From JAFGCY01 sp964609245 (GTDB taxonomy: Bacteria > 4484-113 > JAFGCY01), in assembly GCA_964609245.1 (NCBI GenBank), contig CAZSSB010000019.1, forward strand, positions 1 to 52,011: a stretch of 52,011 bases of DNA, given 5' to 3'. Below are positions 5,912 through 14,184 of the stretch, piece by piece (within the stretch, counting starts at the first letter, position 1; each line of letters opens with the position of its first letter). The position numbers were made by a program, and so were the translations under genes. The notes beneath the pieces are model-generated. The model saw only the letters and a list, made by a program, of their open reading frames with translations. It was not told the origin of the DNA and searched no databases.

Positions 5912-7945
5912 ATGATGCAAGTGCTGCGCGGAAGCGCAATTGTCCTGACGCTGGCGGCCGCTGTGTCCTGCGGCCAGCCATGCAGCTGGTCCCCGCAGCA
6001 ACCGGCGGCGGCTGAGCAAACTCAGAGTGGCCTGTCCGCGGGCGTGCTCCCAGTGCTCGCCGACCTGCCTGCCGTCGGTACGCCGGCGCGCAGGTGCTGT
6101 GGCAGCGATGTCCACCAATTCGTGGCCCAGGATGTCTGCGTGGCGGTCGGCGCCGGTCTGACCGGTTGGACCCTCGAGCTTGAGCAGTCCGGCCTCAGCT
6201 ACGCAGTCCTGGGAGTCGAGGTTGAGCCTGGGGCTGTTCCGGCCACCCTGCTGATCGGCGGCACCTGCGCCGAACTCTATGTCGCCGTCGGCGATTACGA
6301 TCGTGGCTGCTGGCGCTGGATTGCGGACGGCATGTCGGAGTCCGATCTGGTCACTATCCCGGCCGGTGAATGCGTGTCGGCAGACGATGTGTTCTATGTC
6401 GCACTCGCCTGCCCGGATGGCGCCGCGGCGGCGGTGAGCGTCGCCGTGGAGTTGGTCACCCCAAGCGAGGAGGACTGGAACCTGCTGGTCTGGGCCGCCG
6501 GTGATTACTACGAGGCGGAGTGGGTCTACCAGAGCATCCAGCAGCTGGAGAGCGTGGGCAGCACGGATGAGGTCAACGTGCTCGCGGGCTACGAACTGGA
6601 CCCCGACCAGCTCGGGGGGGAGTACAGCGGCGTCGACCAGGTGCATTTCATCAAGGTTGTGCAGGACGACAACGACGAGGCGATCATCACCACTGGCGAT
6701 CCCGCGAATCACAGCGAGCCGCGGGCGGGTTACAACAGCGCCGCCGCGGCCAGTCTGGCGGCCTTCCTCGACTGGGCGGAGGCCAACTTCCCCGCCGACC
6801 GAACGGCCCTGGTGCTGCTCGGCGACGGCAGTGAGTGGCGCACGCGCAGCACTTCCGGCCTGCTGCGGGACGAAAACGACGGCTTCGCGATGGAGAATCA
6901 CGACGAAATCGCCGCGGTGCTGGCCGGGCGGCAGCCGGACGTGCTTTGCTTCGCGGCGGTGCGCGCCGGCGGTCTCGAGGTGCTCTACGACTACCGGCAG
7001 GCGGCGGACTGGCTGGTCGGCATGGACAGCGGCGGCTTCTGGGATCCCATGACCGGGGCATCATTCGGCGAACTGCTCACGCAGTGGAACGACTCGGGCC
7101 CGCTCAGCGCCCGCGCGGTCGCCGAGCTGCTGGCCGACCAGCTTACGGAGGGCTCGCTGCGGTTCACCGTCGTCGATCCCGCCGCGCTTGGCCCGCTGAC
7201 CTCGTCGCTGGCCGACTTCGCGGCCGAGGTCACTGCGGAGGAGGCGGCGGAACGCATTCCCTTCACCCGTGCGCGTTACGCTGGCTTTCCCAAGTACATG
7301 ACCGATGGCGCCCGCGACCTGAAGACCTTCCTCGACGGCTACAGCGCCCTGACCGGCGACGTGACCATCAAGGCTCTGATCGATGCGGCGCGCGACGACT
7401 ACGCTTCGGCGGCGGCCTATGCCCCCGGCAACGCCCTGGCAGTCTGGCTGCCCAATCCGAACCGGTTCACTCCAACACTCAAGAACGAGTACCAGCCGCT
7501 CCCGTTCAATCAGGCCACCGACTGGCTGGACATGCTCGAGGCGATGGGCGTGCCCACAGAGTGGCAACCGGACGACCGCATTGAGATCAGCTGGGACAGC
7601 GATACAGATGACTTCGACCTGGAGATCACGGGCCCCGACGGTGAATGGGGGTCGCCCGCCGATCCCGACGGCCTCAGCGGTGTGATCGCCTTTGGCCCGG
7701 ATAGCGGGGCGTCCGGGCAGACCCGCGAGTGGGGTCAGCTTGAGTGGACGATGGGCCTGTACGTCATCGAGGTGACCTATAAGAGCCACGTGGGTCCGCC
7801 GCCGTTCACCGTCTGGGTGGACGTGCAGCTCTATGACGGCGAGGGTGGCCTGAAGGAGGACCTGGACGAGGTGATGTTCGCCGGCGGGGACTGCCCCTCG
7901 ACCAAGCTCGGAACCTTCCTGTACTACTTCGTGGCGCTGCCGTGA
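5912..7945 (+). CDS. Clostripain (C11)-fold lipoprotein lacking catalytic residues
   Basis: 677 residues. Start chosen at ATG 5912 because a GGGAG lies 8 nt upstream and a lipoprotein signal follows at once (LAAAVSCG, lipid-modified Cys near residue 20). A domain of about 170 residues unknown to me precedes a C11 caspase-fold segment: LLVWAAGDYYEAEWVYQSIQ, a YNSAAAASLAAFLDWAEANF helix, and ALVLLGDGSEW where active peptidases have ALILWDHGSGW. The catalytic His is Asp305, and the DACLM motif reads AAVRA with Val350 in place of the nucleophilic Cys. It is therefore probably a pseudo-peptidase, perhaps a binding protein. The C-terminal beta-rich domain (about 550-677) resembles pre-peptidase C-terminal domains. 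Confidence 0.75.
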   Translation: MMQVLRGSAIVLTLAAAVSCGQPCSWSPQQPAAAEQTQSGLSAGVLPVLADLPAVGTPARRCCGSDVHQFVAQDVCVAVGAGLTGWTLELEQSGLSYAVLGVEVEPGAVPATLLIGGTCAELYVAVGDYDRGCWRWIADGMSESDLVTIPAGECVSADDVFYVALACPDGAAAAVSVAVELVTPSEEDWNLLVWAAGDYYEAEWVYQSIQQLESVGSTDEVNVLAGYELDPDQLGGEYSGVDQVHFIKVVQDDNDEAIITTGDPANHSEPRAGYNSAAAASLAAFLDWAEANFPADRTALVLLGDGSEWRTRSTSGLLRDENDGFAMENHDEIAAVLAGRQPDVLCFAAVRAGGLEVLYDYRQAADWLVGMDSGGFWDPMTGASFGELLTQWNDSGPLSARAVAELLADQLTEGSLRFTVVDPAALGPLTSSLADFAAEVTAEEAAERIPFTRARYAGFPKYMTDGARDLKTFLDGYSALTGDVTIKALIDAARDDYASAAAYAPGNALAVWLPNPNRFTPTLKNEYQPLPFNQATDWLDMLEAMGVPTEWQPDDRIEISWDSDTDDFDLEITGPDGEWGSPADPDGLSGVIAFGPDSGASGQTREWGQLEWTMGLYVIEVTYKSHVGPPPFTVWVDVQLYDGEGGLKEDLDEVMFAGGDCPSTKLGTFLYYFVALP

Positions 7946-7965
7946 AGCTGCGCGGGTCCCGCGCC

Positions 7966-8763
7966 TCAGTAGTGGCTGAGCAGCCCGCCGCGACGGGCGA
8001 CGCGCTCCATCAGGTAGAAGATCAGCGATCCCAGCAGGGCGTAGCCGATTGAATCCACCAGCAGCCAGGTTGTGCCAGAGGCCACTGCCGCGATATCGCC
8101 GCCGGCCCCGACCAGCGCTTTCAGGATGTCGACGCCGCGCGCCAGCGGCAGGTGCGCCACCAGCGCCCGCCACGGCTCGGGAACCGTGGCCAGATCGATG
8201 TACGCAAGGAAGAACAGGCTGAACTGCACCAGGGCGCTCAGCTGGCCGATCCGCTTGAAGACCAGCGACAGCCCGCCCAGGATCAGCCCGAAGCCGCACA
8301 GCCCAGCGATCGTCAGCACGATCACCACGATCACCAGCGGCACCGCTCCCCAGGTCAGCGCCAGCCAGTTGCCGGTGGTCAGCTGGATGAGCAGCGACAG
8401 CACCAGGACCAGGCCGGCGCCGAGCGCCAGGTGCACCACGGCGCGGACCCACAGCAGGCCCAGGTAGTTGGGGGCGTGCAGGTAGACCTGCTCCAGGGTG
8501 CCCTGCCGCGCCTCGTTCTCGATGTCGATGCTCATCGTGTTGATCGCCATCAGCGCGAAGAACCACATCGTGTAGCCGATGATCACGCCGTCGAGGTCGC
8601 CGCTCAGCGCGAACTTGCCGGCGATCGCACGGGCGCCCATGTAGAGGCCCATGAACAGCACGTAGATGATGAACAGCCCGGTCATCAGCTGCAGCGGGTA
8701 GCGCAGCGAGGTCGTCAGGTCGCGGAGCACCTCGGCGCGGGCGATCTTCAGCCAGCGCGTCAC
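7966..8763 (-). CDS. ABC-2 type transporter permease
   Basis: 265 residues with six predicted membrane spans and the ABC-2 layout: a first span after a cytoplasmic N-terminus, a long second segment with the amphipathic region ENEARQGTLEQVYLHAP typical of ABC-2 permeases, and a charged C-terminus. GTG start overlaps the ATPase stop (GTGA), so the two are translationally coupled and form one exporter. Substrate unknown; ABC-2 systems export drugs, polysaccharides or lipids. Confidence 0.9.
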   Translation of the reverse strand: MTRWLKIARAEVLRDLTTSLRYPLQLMTGLFIIYVLFMGLYMGARAIAGKFALSGDLDGVIIGYTMWFFALMAINTMSIDIENEARQGTLEQVYLHAPNYLGLLWVRAVVHLALGAGLVLVLSLLIQLTTGNWLALTWGAVPLVIVVIVLTIAGLCGFGLILGGLSLVFKRIGQLSALVQFSLFFLAYIDLATVPEPWRALVAHLPLARGVDILKALVGAGGDIAAVASGTTWLLVDSIGYALLGSLIFYLMERVARRGGLLSHY

Positions 8764-9722
8764 GACTGCACCCCCAGCCCCGCGTCCTCGCCCGTGACGT
8801 TGAGGAAGATGTCCTCCAGCGTCGGCAGCTCCTGGCGGAAGTCGGCGAGTTCCACGTCGTGACGCCGGAAGATGTCCAGCAGCGGGTAGACCGCCCGGGC
8901 GTCCGGCAGTTTGAACCGCAGCTGCAGCTGCCCGCTGCGGTCGCTGTCGAGGCGCTCGTACTCGTAGCCCGTCAGTTCAGGCTCCAGCCGCGGCCAGACG
9001 TCCTCCGCGAAGCGCAGGATGTAGTCCTGGCGCCGGAAGTGGTCGACAAGCTCGCTGACCGGCGCGCAGGCCGCCACGTCGCCGTCACGCATGATGCCCA
9101 CCCGCCGGCACAGCGACTGCGCGACCTCCATCTGGTGCGTGGTCACCACGATCGTCAGCTCGCGCGTGGCGCACAGGTGCTTCAGCAGCCGCTGCACCGT
9201 CTGGCTGCTGCCCACGTCGAGCCCCAGCGTCGGCTCGTCGAGCAGCAGCAGCTCCGGATCGCCGAGGAAGGCCAGTACCACCGCCAGCTTCTGCTGCATC
9301 CCGCGGCTCAGGGTCTGGGCCGGCCGGTCGCGCTTGTCGGCAATCCCGAACAGCTCCAGCAGCTCACCCGCCTGGCGCCGCAGCCGGGACAGCGCGACGC
9401 CCTTGATCTCACCGAAGTAGCGGATGTTCTCCCAGGGCGAGAGCCGCCAATAGAGATTGCGGCTGCCTTCCAGGACCGCGCCGATGCGCGGCCGGCGCGC
9501 AAAGGCCGGGAAACCGATCGAACCGCGGTCCGGCTCGACCAGCCCGGCCAGCATCTTGATCGTGGTGGTCTTGCCGGCGCCGTTGGGTCCCAGCAGCCCG
9601 AAGATCTCACCGCGGGGGATGCTCAGTGACAGATCGTGAACCGCCCGCACTTCGTTCCTGGCCCAGGGCAGCATGCCCCGGTAGGTCTTGCTCAGGCCAC
9701 TGATTTCGACGGCGTCCGCCAC
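8760..9722 (-). CDS. ABC transporter ATP-binding protein
   Basis: 320 residues from the GTG at 9722, chosen over the ATG at 9752 because GATAAT lies exactly 6 nt before the GTG and the longer version would place the promoter inside the gene. Walker A GPNGAGKTT (about 44-52), ABC signature LSRGMQQK, Walker B ELLLLDEPTLGLD, and a C-terminal domain of the drug/Nod-factor exporter class. It energises the coupled permease downstream. The gene follows a cyclic-nucleotide-binding protein and a K+ channel on the same strand; a common regulatory theme is possible but unproven. Confidence 0.93.
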   Translation of the reverse strand: MADAVEISGLSKTYRGMLPWARNEVRAVHDLSLSIPRGEIFGLLGPNGAGKTTTIKMLAGLVEPDRGSIGFPAFARRPRIGAVLEGSRNLYWRLSPWENIRYFGEIKGVALSRLRRQAGELLELFGIADKRDRPAQTLSRGMQQKLAVVLAFLGDPELLLLDEPTLGLDVGSSQTVQRLLKHLCATRELTIVVTTHQMEVAQSLCRRVGIMRDGDVAACAPVSELVDHFRRQDYILRFAEDVWPRLEPELTGYEYERLDSDRSGQLQLRFKLPDARAVYPLLDIFRRHDVELADFRQELPTLEDIFLNVTGEDAGLGVQS

Positions 9723-9728
9723 GCCCGT

Positions 9729-9734
9729 ATTATC
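9729..9734 (-). promoter_or_regulatory. -10 box of leaderless promoter, ABC ATPase gene
   Basis: GATAAT, 6 nt (ACGGGC) before GTG 9722, in the 26-bp gap after the upstream gene. Confidence 0.6.
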
Positions 9735-9748
9735 GCACTGCGGCGCCT

Positions 9749-10270
9749 TCACTCCTCCAGCGCGTAAACCAGCGCCGCCGACAGCTTGACCACGTCCACG
9801 CTGGTGGTCTCCATCCGGTGATAGAGCGTCTCGCTCAGCCGCCGGTAAACGCGGGATCCGATCTCGGGCTCGCGTTCCATCAACGCCAGCAGCTTCTCCG
9901 AGTCGATGCGGTACAACGTGGCCTCCGTCGCGCAGCGCACGGAAGCGCTTCTGATCGGCTGACCGACCAGTGCGGTCTCTCCCAGCGCCGGGCGGCCCTC
10001 GGCCGTGATACGGGTCAGGATCCGGTCCTCGGGGTCGGCGTGTTCCAGGTGCGGCAGCTGGAGCTTCTTGGAGACGGTGACCTCGCCCAGCAGCAGGATG
10101 TAGAAGCCGCGCGGCACCTCCCCCTCACGGATGATCATGTCGCCCTTCGTCTTCAACAGCAGTTCGCACAGCTCCGCGACCATGTGCAGTTGAGTGTCGG
10201 TCAGGTCGCGGAACAGCTCGACCTCGCGCAGGTTCTTGATGCACTTCTGGATGTCGAGGGCCTCAGGCAT
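9749..10270 (-). CDS. Cyclic-nucleotide-binding domain protein without DNA-binding domain
   Basis: 173 residues. A Crp-like cNMP-binding beta-roll spans about 18-135 (VELFRDLTDTQL, then IIREGEVPRGFYILLLGEVT, and the cassette GRPALGETALVGQPIRSASV, in which the phosphate-binding Gly-Glu and the second Arg are kept). A helical tail follows, with no helix-turn-helix. Its ATG lies inside the end of the K+ channel gene (8-nt overlap), so the two are coupled. This suggests a ligand-responsive subunit or modulator of the channel rather than a transcription factor. That role is inference. Confidence 0.85.
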   Translation of the reverse strand: MPEALDIQKCIKNLREVELFRDLTDTQLHMVAELCELLLKTKGDMIIREGEVPRGFYILLLGEVTVSKKLQLPHLEHADPEDRILTRITAEGRPALGETALVGQPIRSASVRCATEATLYRIDSEKLLALMEREPEIGSRVYRRLSETLYHRMETTSVDVVKLSAALVYALEE

Positions 10271-11516
10271 TGGATTCCTCCGCCGGGAAAATCACAATCG
10301 CCCGGTCGTGCTCGCTGATGATGTGGTCGGGACCGGGGTTCATGAAGTGCAGGTGCTGGCTCCCGCCCTGCCCGCGGCCGGCCAGCTCGAACTGGCGGAC
10401 GATGAACGAGTCGATTCCACTGGTCTCACCGGAGAGCACGTCCTGGATGCCCAGTTTGCGGTGCTCCTGCACCAGTCCCAGCAGCAGCCAGCACTTCTCG
10501 TCAAGCCAGTGGCGGGCCAGCTCCCGGAAGGTGCGGCCGGCGAACTCGGCGGGGATCGGCGCGGTCCAGAGGTCGTGGCCGGCGCCGAATGACAGGGCAT
10601 CCTTGACCGAGCTGTCCAGCCCCGGCGAGACCGCCGCGGCGGTCAGCATGAAACCGTCCAGCTCGCCCGACACCACCACCTGGTCGGCACCGGCGCGGCG
10701 CAGGTGCCCGCGATACGAATTGGCGAAGCACTCGGCCACGATCCGGATCTCGGGGCCCAGCTCGCGCAGCGTCAGCACGGCCAGGACCGCTTTCTCGTCG
10801 CTGCGCAGCATGCTGTCCATGCGGTAGGAGATCAGCACCACCGCCACGCGCGCGCGACGCACGTTGGCGCGCTTGAGCGTGGGCTCGGAGTGATATGGAC
10901 CGCGCACGAAGTGCAGGTCCAGCTGGGGATAGGCTTGCGTCAGGTTCTCAACGTGGTCCGGTTCCAGTTCGCCGACTATCACGACCGGGGATTGCTCGGT
11001 CATCGCCTGCAGGCCGGCCAGGATGTTGTCTCCCTTGTTATTCCAGCCGCAGATCACAATGTGGTCGCTGAAGTTGAGTTGTTCCAACCCGCTTACCCCC
11101 TTGATCTTCTTCGACACGTAGATGGAGGTGATGGTCGCCCCGACCAGTGGCATCAGCGCCAGGAAAGAGAGCACCATCACCAGCGCGCTGGCGCGGGCGA
11201 TTGTGGTGGTCGGCACCAGGTCCCCATAGCCGACGGTCGAGAAGCTGATGAGGCTCCAGTACAAAGCGTCGAAGTAGTTGGTGACGTCGGCATTGCGGCC
11301 CCGCTCGGCGACGAAGAAGACGACGCTGGCGGTCAGAATGAAGAGCAGCAGCCAACTGAGCAGCGCGACCAGTTTCTCCTGGCGCGCCAGGATGTAGATC
11401 TCGCGGATTTCTCTCAGCAGACCGGCCACCCCGCCGTTGCGTCTGCGCGGCGCACGACGCTTCCGGCCAGTTGCCGCACGCAGTGAGACCTTGCTGCTGG
11501 CCGTTACCGGCGGCAC
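10263..11516 (-). CDS. TrkA-type potassium channel (two-span pore plus RCK domain)
   Basis: 417 residues from GTG 11516 (TACCAT 6 nt upstream; the ATG at 11534 would overlap the promoter). A basic N-terminus is followed by two spans (about 52-72 and 107-130) flanking the selectivity filter TVGYGD (about 94-99). A regulator-of-K-conductance domain then begins with the nucleotide-binding loop VICGWNNKGDNIL (about 154-166), followed by a TrkA-C-like end. It should be a ligand-gated K+ channel of the MthK/Kch type. It is coupled to the cyclic-nucleotide-binding gene downstream, an attractive candidate partner. Confidence 0.92.
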   Translation of the reverse strand: MPPVTASSKVSLRAATGRKRRAPRRRNGGVAGLLREIREIYILARQEKLVALLSWLLLFILTASVVFFVAERGRNADVTNYFDALYWSLISFSTVGYGDLVPTTTIARASALVMVLSFLALMPLVGATITSIYVSKKIKGVSGLEQLNFSDHIVICGWNNKGDNILAGLQAMTEQSPVVIVGELEPDHVENLTQAYPQLDLHFVRGPYHSEPTLKRANVRRARVAVVLISYRMDSMLRSDEKAVLAVLTLRELGPEIRIVAECFANSYRGHLRRAGADQVVVSGELDGFMLTAAAVSPGLDSSVKDALSFGAGHDLWTAPIPAEFAGRTFRELARHWLDEKCWLLLGLVQEHRKLGIQDVLSGETSGIDSFIVRQFELAGRGQGGSQHLHFMNPGPDHIISEHDRAIVIFPAEESNA

Positions 11517-11522
11517 CCCTGA

Positions 11523-11528
11523 ATGGTA
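11523..11528 (-). promoter_or_regulatory. -10 box of leaderless promoter, K+ channel gene
   Basis: TACCAT, 6 nt (TCAGGG) before GTG 11516. Confidence 0.5.
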
Positions 11529-11554
11529 GCACACTCTGGCAGGCGCTCGCGCGG

Positions 11555-11583
11555 TTGCCCGGCTGTGGATAGTGTGTTATCAT
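11555..11583 (+). promoter_or_regulatory. Sigma-70-like promoter for the candidate small RNA
   Basis: TTGCCC (11555-11560), 17-bp spacer, TATCAT (11578-11583). The spacing is ideal for a housekeeping sigma factor and the promoter points at the terminator at 11703-11731 with no convincing coding frame in between. Confidence 0.5.
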
Positions 11584-11589
11584 CAACTC

Positions 11590-11731
11590 GCGACCCGGGG
11601 CATTGAGGTCGAAACAGGCGGAAGGCTATGCACGCTGCGTTCCACCCACATCCCCCGGACGACAAAGCAAGACCACCGCTCAAGGCGGAAGAATGAGGGG
11701 CAAAGTCCCACCTTCGGGTGGGGCTTTTTTT
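11590..11731 (+). ncRNA. Candidate structured small RNA, about 140 nt, class unknown
   Basis: The stretch between the channel gene and dapF holds a promoter, about 110 nt of GC-rich sequence with self-complementary segments (for example CCGGGG near 11597 and CCCCGG near 11665), and a strong intrinsic terminator. No open frame of convincing composition fills it. Size and isolation fit 6S-like RNA or another housekeeping or regulatory RNA. I looked for the SRP RNA tetraloop motif and tRNA-like arms and did not find them. 6S RNA is possible but not demonstrated. Confidence 0.5.
11703..11731 (+). terminator. Intrinsic terminator
   Basis: Stem CCCACC/GGTGGG (11707-11712 with 11717-11722), extended outward by A/T and G/C pairs, UUCG tetraloop at 11713-11716, and a run of seven T at 11725-11731. 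This is the clearest rho-independent terminator in the window. Confidence 0.85.
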
Positions 11732-11977
11732 GGCAGCCCCGCTCTGACAGTGCTCTCGCTGCATCCGAATGCTGCTTCGCCGATCCGCCCGCCACCCGTT
11801 AGGTTCACGCCAAGCAGCCTGAGCCCGGATTTCCGGTTTGTTCATTGTTCTGCCGACAGCTGTTGACCGCGCTCCACAGGCTGTCCACCCGGCAGGTGGC
11901 TGGGCGGGCGGGGCTGCCGAGACTGGGCCGCGGACTCCATCCCGACGCGGACTGGCCGCGGCGGCCGTGCAGGCGTA
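11732..11977. other. Intergenic DNA before dapF, nothing recognised
   Basis: About 245 bp between the small-RNA terminator and the dapF promoter. No gene, repeat or clear regulatory motif could be identified on either strand. Confidence 0.5.
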
Positions 11978-11983
11978 TACAAT
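11978..11983 (+). promoter_or_regulatory. -10 box of leaderless promoter, dapF
   Basis: TACAAT, 6 nt (GCTCCC) before GTG 11990; no ribosome-binding site. Confidence 0.65.
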
Positions 11984-11989
11984 GCTCCC

Positions 11990-12862
11990 GTGGCGCTGGT
12001 TCCCTTCACCAAGATGCACGGGTGCGGCAACGACTTCATCGTCTTCGACGATCTGGACGACCGCTTCAGCTGGCACCAGCTCAGCGAACTGGCGCGCCGG
12101 CTGTGCCGCCGCCGCTTCAGTATCGGCGCCGACGGACTGATCGCCGTCGGGCAGCCCGAAGCGGAGGATGCGGACTTCGAGATGCGCTATCTCAACGCCG
12201 ACGGCAGCCGCGCCGAGATGTGCGGCAACGGCATTCGCTGCCTGGGCCGGTTCGTCGCGGAGGAGCTCTCCTGGACGGACGACACGGTGAAGGTCAGCAC
12301 CGGGGCCGGCATCCTGACCGTTCGCCTCGGACGCGAAGGCTCACTGGTCACCGCCGCGACCGTGAACATGGGCGTGCCCCGGCTCGGTGCCGCCGAGATT
12401 CCGACCACGCTGCGCACCGCCGCCGAGCACGTGGTCGGCGTCGCGCTCAGCGTCGATGACCAGCGGCTGGACGTCACGGCGGTAAACATGGGCAACCCGC
12501 ACGCCGTGTGCTTCGTGGACCGCATCACGGACCGGCACGTCCTCGAGCTCGGGCCCCAGCTCTCGGCGCATCCGGTCTTCCCCCGCCAGACCAACGTGGA
12601 GTTCGTCCGCGCACTGGGACCGGGCCGGCTGAGGATGCGCGTCTGGGAGCGCGGCGTCGGCGAGACGCTGGCCTGCGGCACGGGCGCCTGCGCCAGCGTG
12701 GTGGCGGCGGGGCTGGGTGGGCGCGTGAGCCTCGGCGAGGAGATTCGCGTGGTGCTCAACGGCGGAGAACTGCGGATCAGCTGGGCCGGCGAGGGCCAGC
12801 CGGTCTGGATGACGGGCCCGGTGGAAGCCGTCTACCGCGGGGAGTTCGAGAGCGAGGGCTGA
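11990..12862 (+). CDS. dapF: Diaminopimelate epimerase
   Basis: 290 residues, standard length. Interconverts LL- and meso-diaminopimelate for lysine and peptidoglycan synthesis in the cytoplasm. Both catalytic cysteines are present: Cys78 in EMCGNGIRC and Cys229 in LACGTGACAS, along with the N-terminal FTKMHGCGNDF and the MGNPHAV motif. GTG 11990 is the start because the family begins right at this point and the -10 lies 6 nt upstream. It converges on alr, another peptidoglycan-precursor enzyme. Confidence 0.97.
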   Translation: MALVPFTKMHGCGNDFIVFDDLDDRFSWHQLSELARRLCRRRFSIGADGLIAVGQPEAEDADFEMRYLNADGSRAEMCGNGIRCLGRFVAEELSWTDDTVKVSTGAGILTVRLGREGSLVTAATVNMGVPRLGAAEIPTTLRTAAEHVVGVALSVDDQRLDVTAVNMGNPHAVCFVDRITDRHVLELGPQLSAHPVFPRQTNVEFVRALGPGRLRMRVWERGVGETLACGTGACASVVAAGLGGRVSLGEEIRVVLNGGELRISWAGEGQPVWMTGPVEAVYRGEFESEG

Positions 12863-12880
12863 TCTGCTGCAGCCCGGCGG

Positions 12881-14065
12881 TCACTGCCCAGTGTATACGC
12901 GGCGCACGCGCCGGCCCCAGCCGCAACTGATCGCGTAGGGCAGCGTGCCGGCCAGTTCGGCGACCTCCTCGATGGTGATCTCCTCATCGCCCTGCCGGCC
13001 GATGAATACAGCTTCCTCGCCGACCTGAATGTCCTCGTCCCGCACGTCGGCCATCACGTAGTCCATCGTGACGTTGCCCACCAGCCGGTACGAGTTGCCC
13101 CCGATCAGCACCCGCGCCTTGTTGCTCAGCCCGCGCGGCAGGCCATCGGCGTAGCCGCAGGGCATCGTGACCACCGTGGTCTCGTCCTCCGCGTAGAACG
13201 TGTGGCAATAGCTGACGCCGGTCCCCGACGGCAGCCGGTGCCGGTCGATGACCTCGCTCGCCAGTTTGAAGCACGGCTTGACGGGCGGCCGCTCCATGAA
13301 ATCCCCGGGCGGCATGATGCCGTAGGCCAGCACGCCGACGCGCACGCAGTCGTAGTGCAGGTGCCGCAGATTCAGCATCCCGCCGCTGTTGACCAGGTGG
13401 CACTCCGGGGCGTAGCCCAGCTCCGCCACCGCCCGCTTGATCGCCCGCAGAAAGGTCATCTCCTGCGCCAGATTGATGCCGGCCTCGGCGGCGCCGCTGT
13501 CCACCAGGTGGCTGAACAGCCCCACGATGCTGAACTGGGGGTACTTCTTCACCTCGCGGATGAACTCCGGCAGGTCATCGATCGAGACACCCAGGCGCGT
13601 CATGCCGGTGTCGACCTTGATGTGCAGTTCCAGCGGATGGTCGAGCTTGGCGCAGGCCTCGGCCAGCTTGGGGATGTTCTCCGGCCGGTAGGCGCAGAGC
13701 TGGCAGCCGGACTGAATGATCTGGTAGTAGTTCTTGGGGTGCGTGTAGCCCAGCAGGATGATCCGGCCGGCGTAGCCCAGCGCCTTGAGCTCCAGCGCCT
13801 CGTCGGCGGTGGCGACACCCAGGCTGATGTCGTCGCTGAACTCGCTGAGGATCGGCACCAGCCCCGCCACGCCGAAGCCGTAGGCATTGGCCTTGACCAC
13901 GCAGATCAGCTTGCTGGGAGCCACGTAGTCACGGAGGATCCTCAGATTCTGGCGATACTGGTCAAGGTCCACGGTCAGCGTGATCAGGCTGGAGCCGAGA
14001 TCGTCCAGACCGGCCAGTTTGGGGGTGTAGTCATGCTCGCTGAAGGAACCGCGCCTGCTATCCAC
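12881..14065 (-). CDS. alr: Alanine racemase
   Basis: 394 residues. PLP enzyme making D-alanine for the cell wall. PLP lysine Lys59 is in VVKANAYGFG; the other catalytic base Tyr286 is in GVSYCHTF. The N-terminal TIM barrel and C-terminal beta domain are complete. GTG 14065 is chosen: a perfect TATAAT ends 6 nt upstream, and upstream in-frame codons give no recognisable sequence. The first 20 or so residues are a non-conserved extension. Ends 18 bp from the convergent dapF stop. Confidence 0.95.
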   Translation of the reverse strand: MDSRRGSFSEHDYTPKLAGLDDLGSSLITLTVDLDQYRQNLRILRDYVAPSKLICVVKANAYGFGVAGLVPILSEFSDDISLGVATADEALELKALGYAGRIILLGYTHPKNYYQIIQSGCQLCAYRPENIPKLAEACAKLDHPLELHIKVDTGMTRLGVSIDDLPEFIREVKKYPQFSIVGLFSHLVDSGAAEAGINLAQEMTFLRAIKRAVAELGYAPECHLVNSGGMLNLRHLHYDCVRVGVLAYGIMPPGDFMERPPVKPCFKLASEVIDRHRLPSGTGVSYCHTFYAEDETTVVTMPCGYADGLPRGLSNKARVLIGGNSYRLVGNVTMDYVMADVRDEDIQVGEEAVFIGRQGDEEITIEEVAELAGTLPYAISCGWGRRVRRVYTGQ

Positions 14066-14071
14066 ACTGCA

Positions 14072-14077
14072 ATTATA
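14072..14077 (-). promoter_or_regulatory. -10 box of leaderless promoter, alr
   Basis: TATAAT, 6 nt (TGCAGT) before GTG 14065. Confidence 0.7.
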
Positions 14078-14184
14078 GGGCCGGGTTGCGCCGGGAGCAT
14101 CAGCTGGACACGCTGCGGCCGAATTGGACACGGGGATGAACTCCGGCAGGTCGGCCGTCCCGCCGCCGGCCCACGGTCAAGCGG

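Noticed and set aside
11590..11731. SRP (4.5S/6S-type scRNA) assignment for the small-RNA candidate
   Set aside because: The conserved GGAA-tetraloop hairpin of SRP RNA is not present on either strand; left as unclassified RNA.
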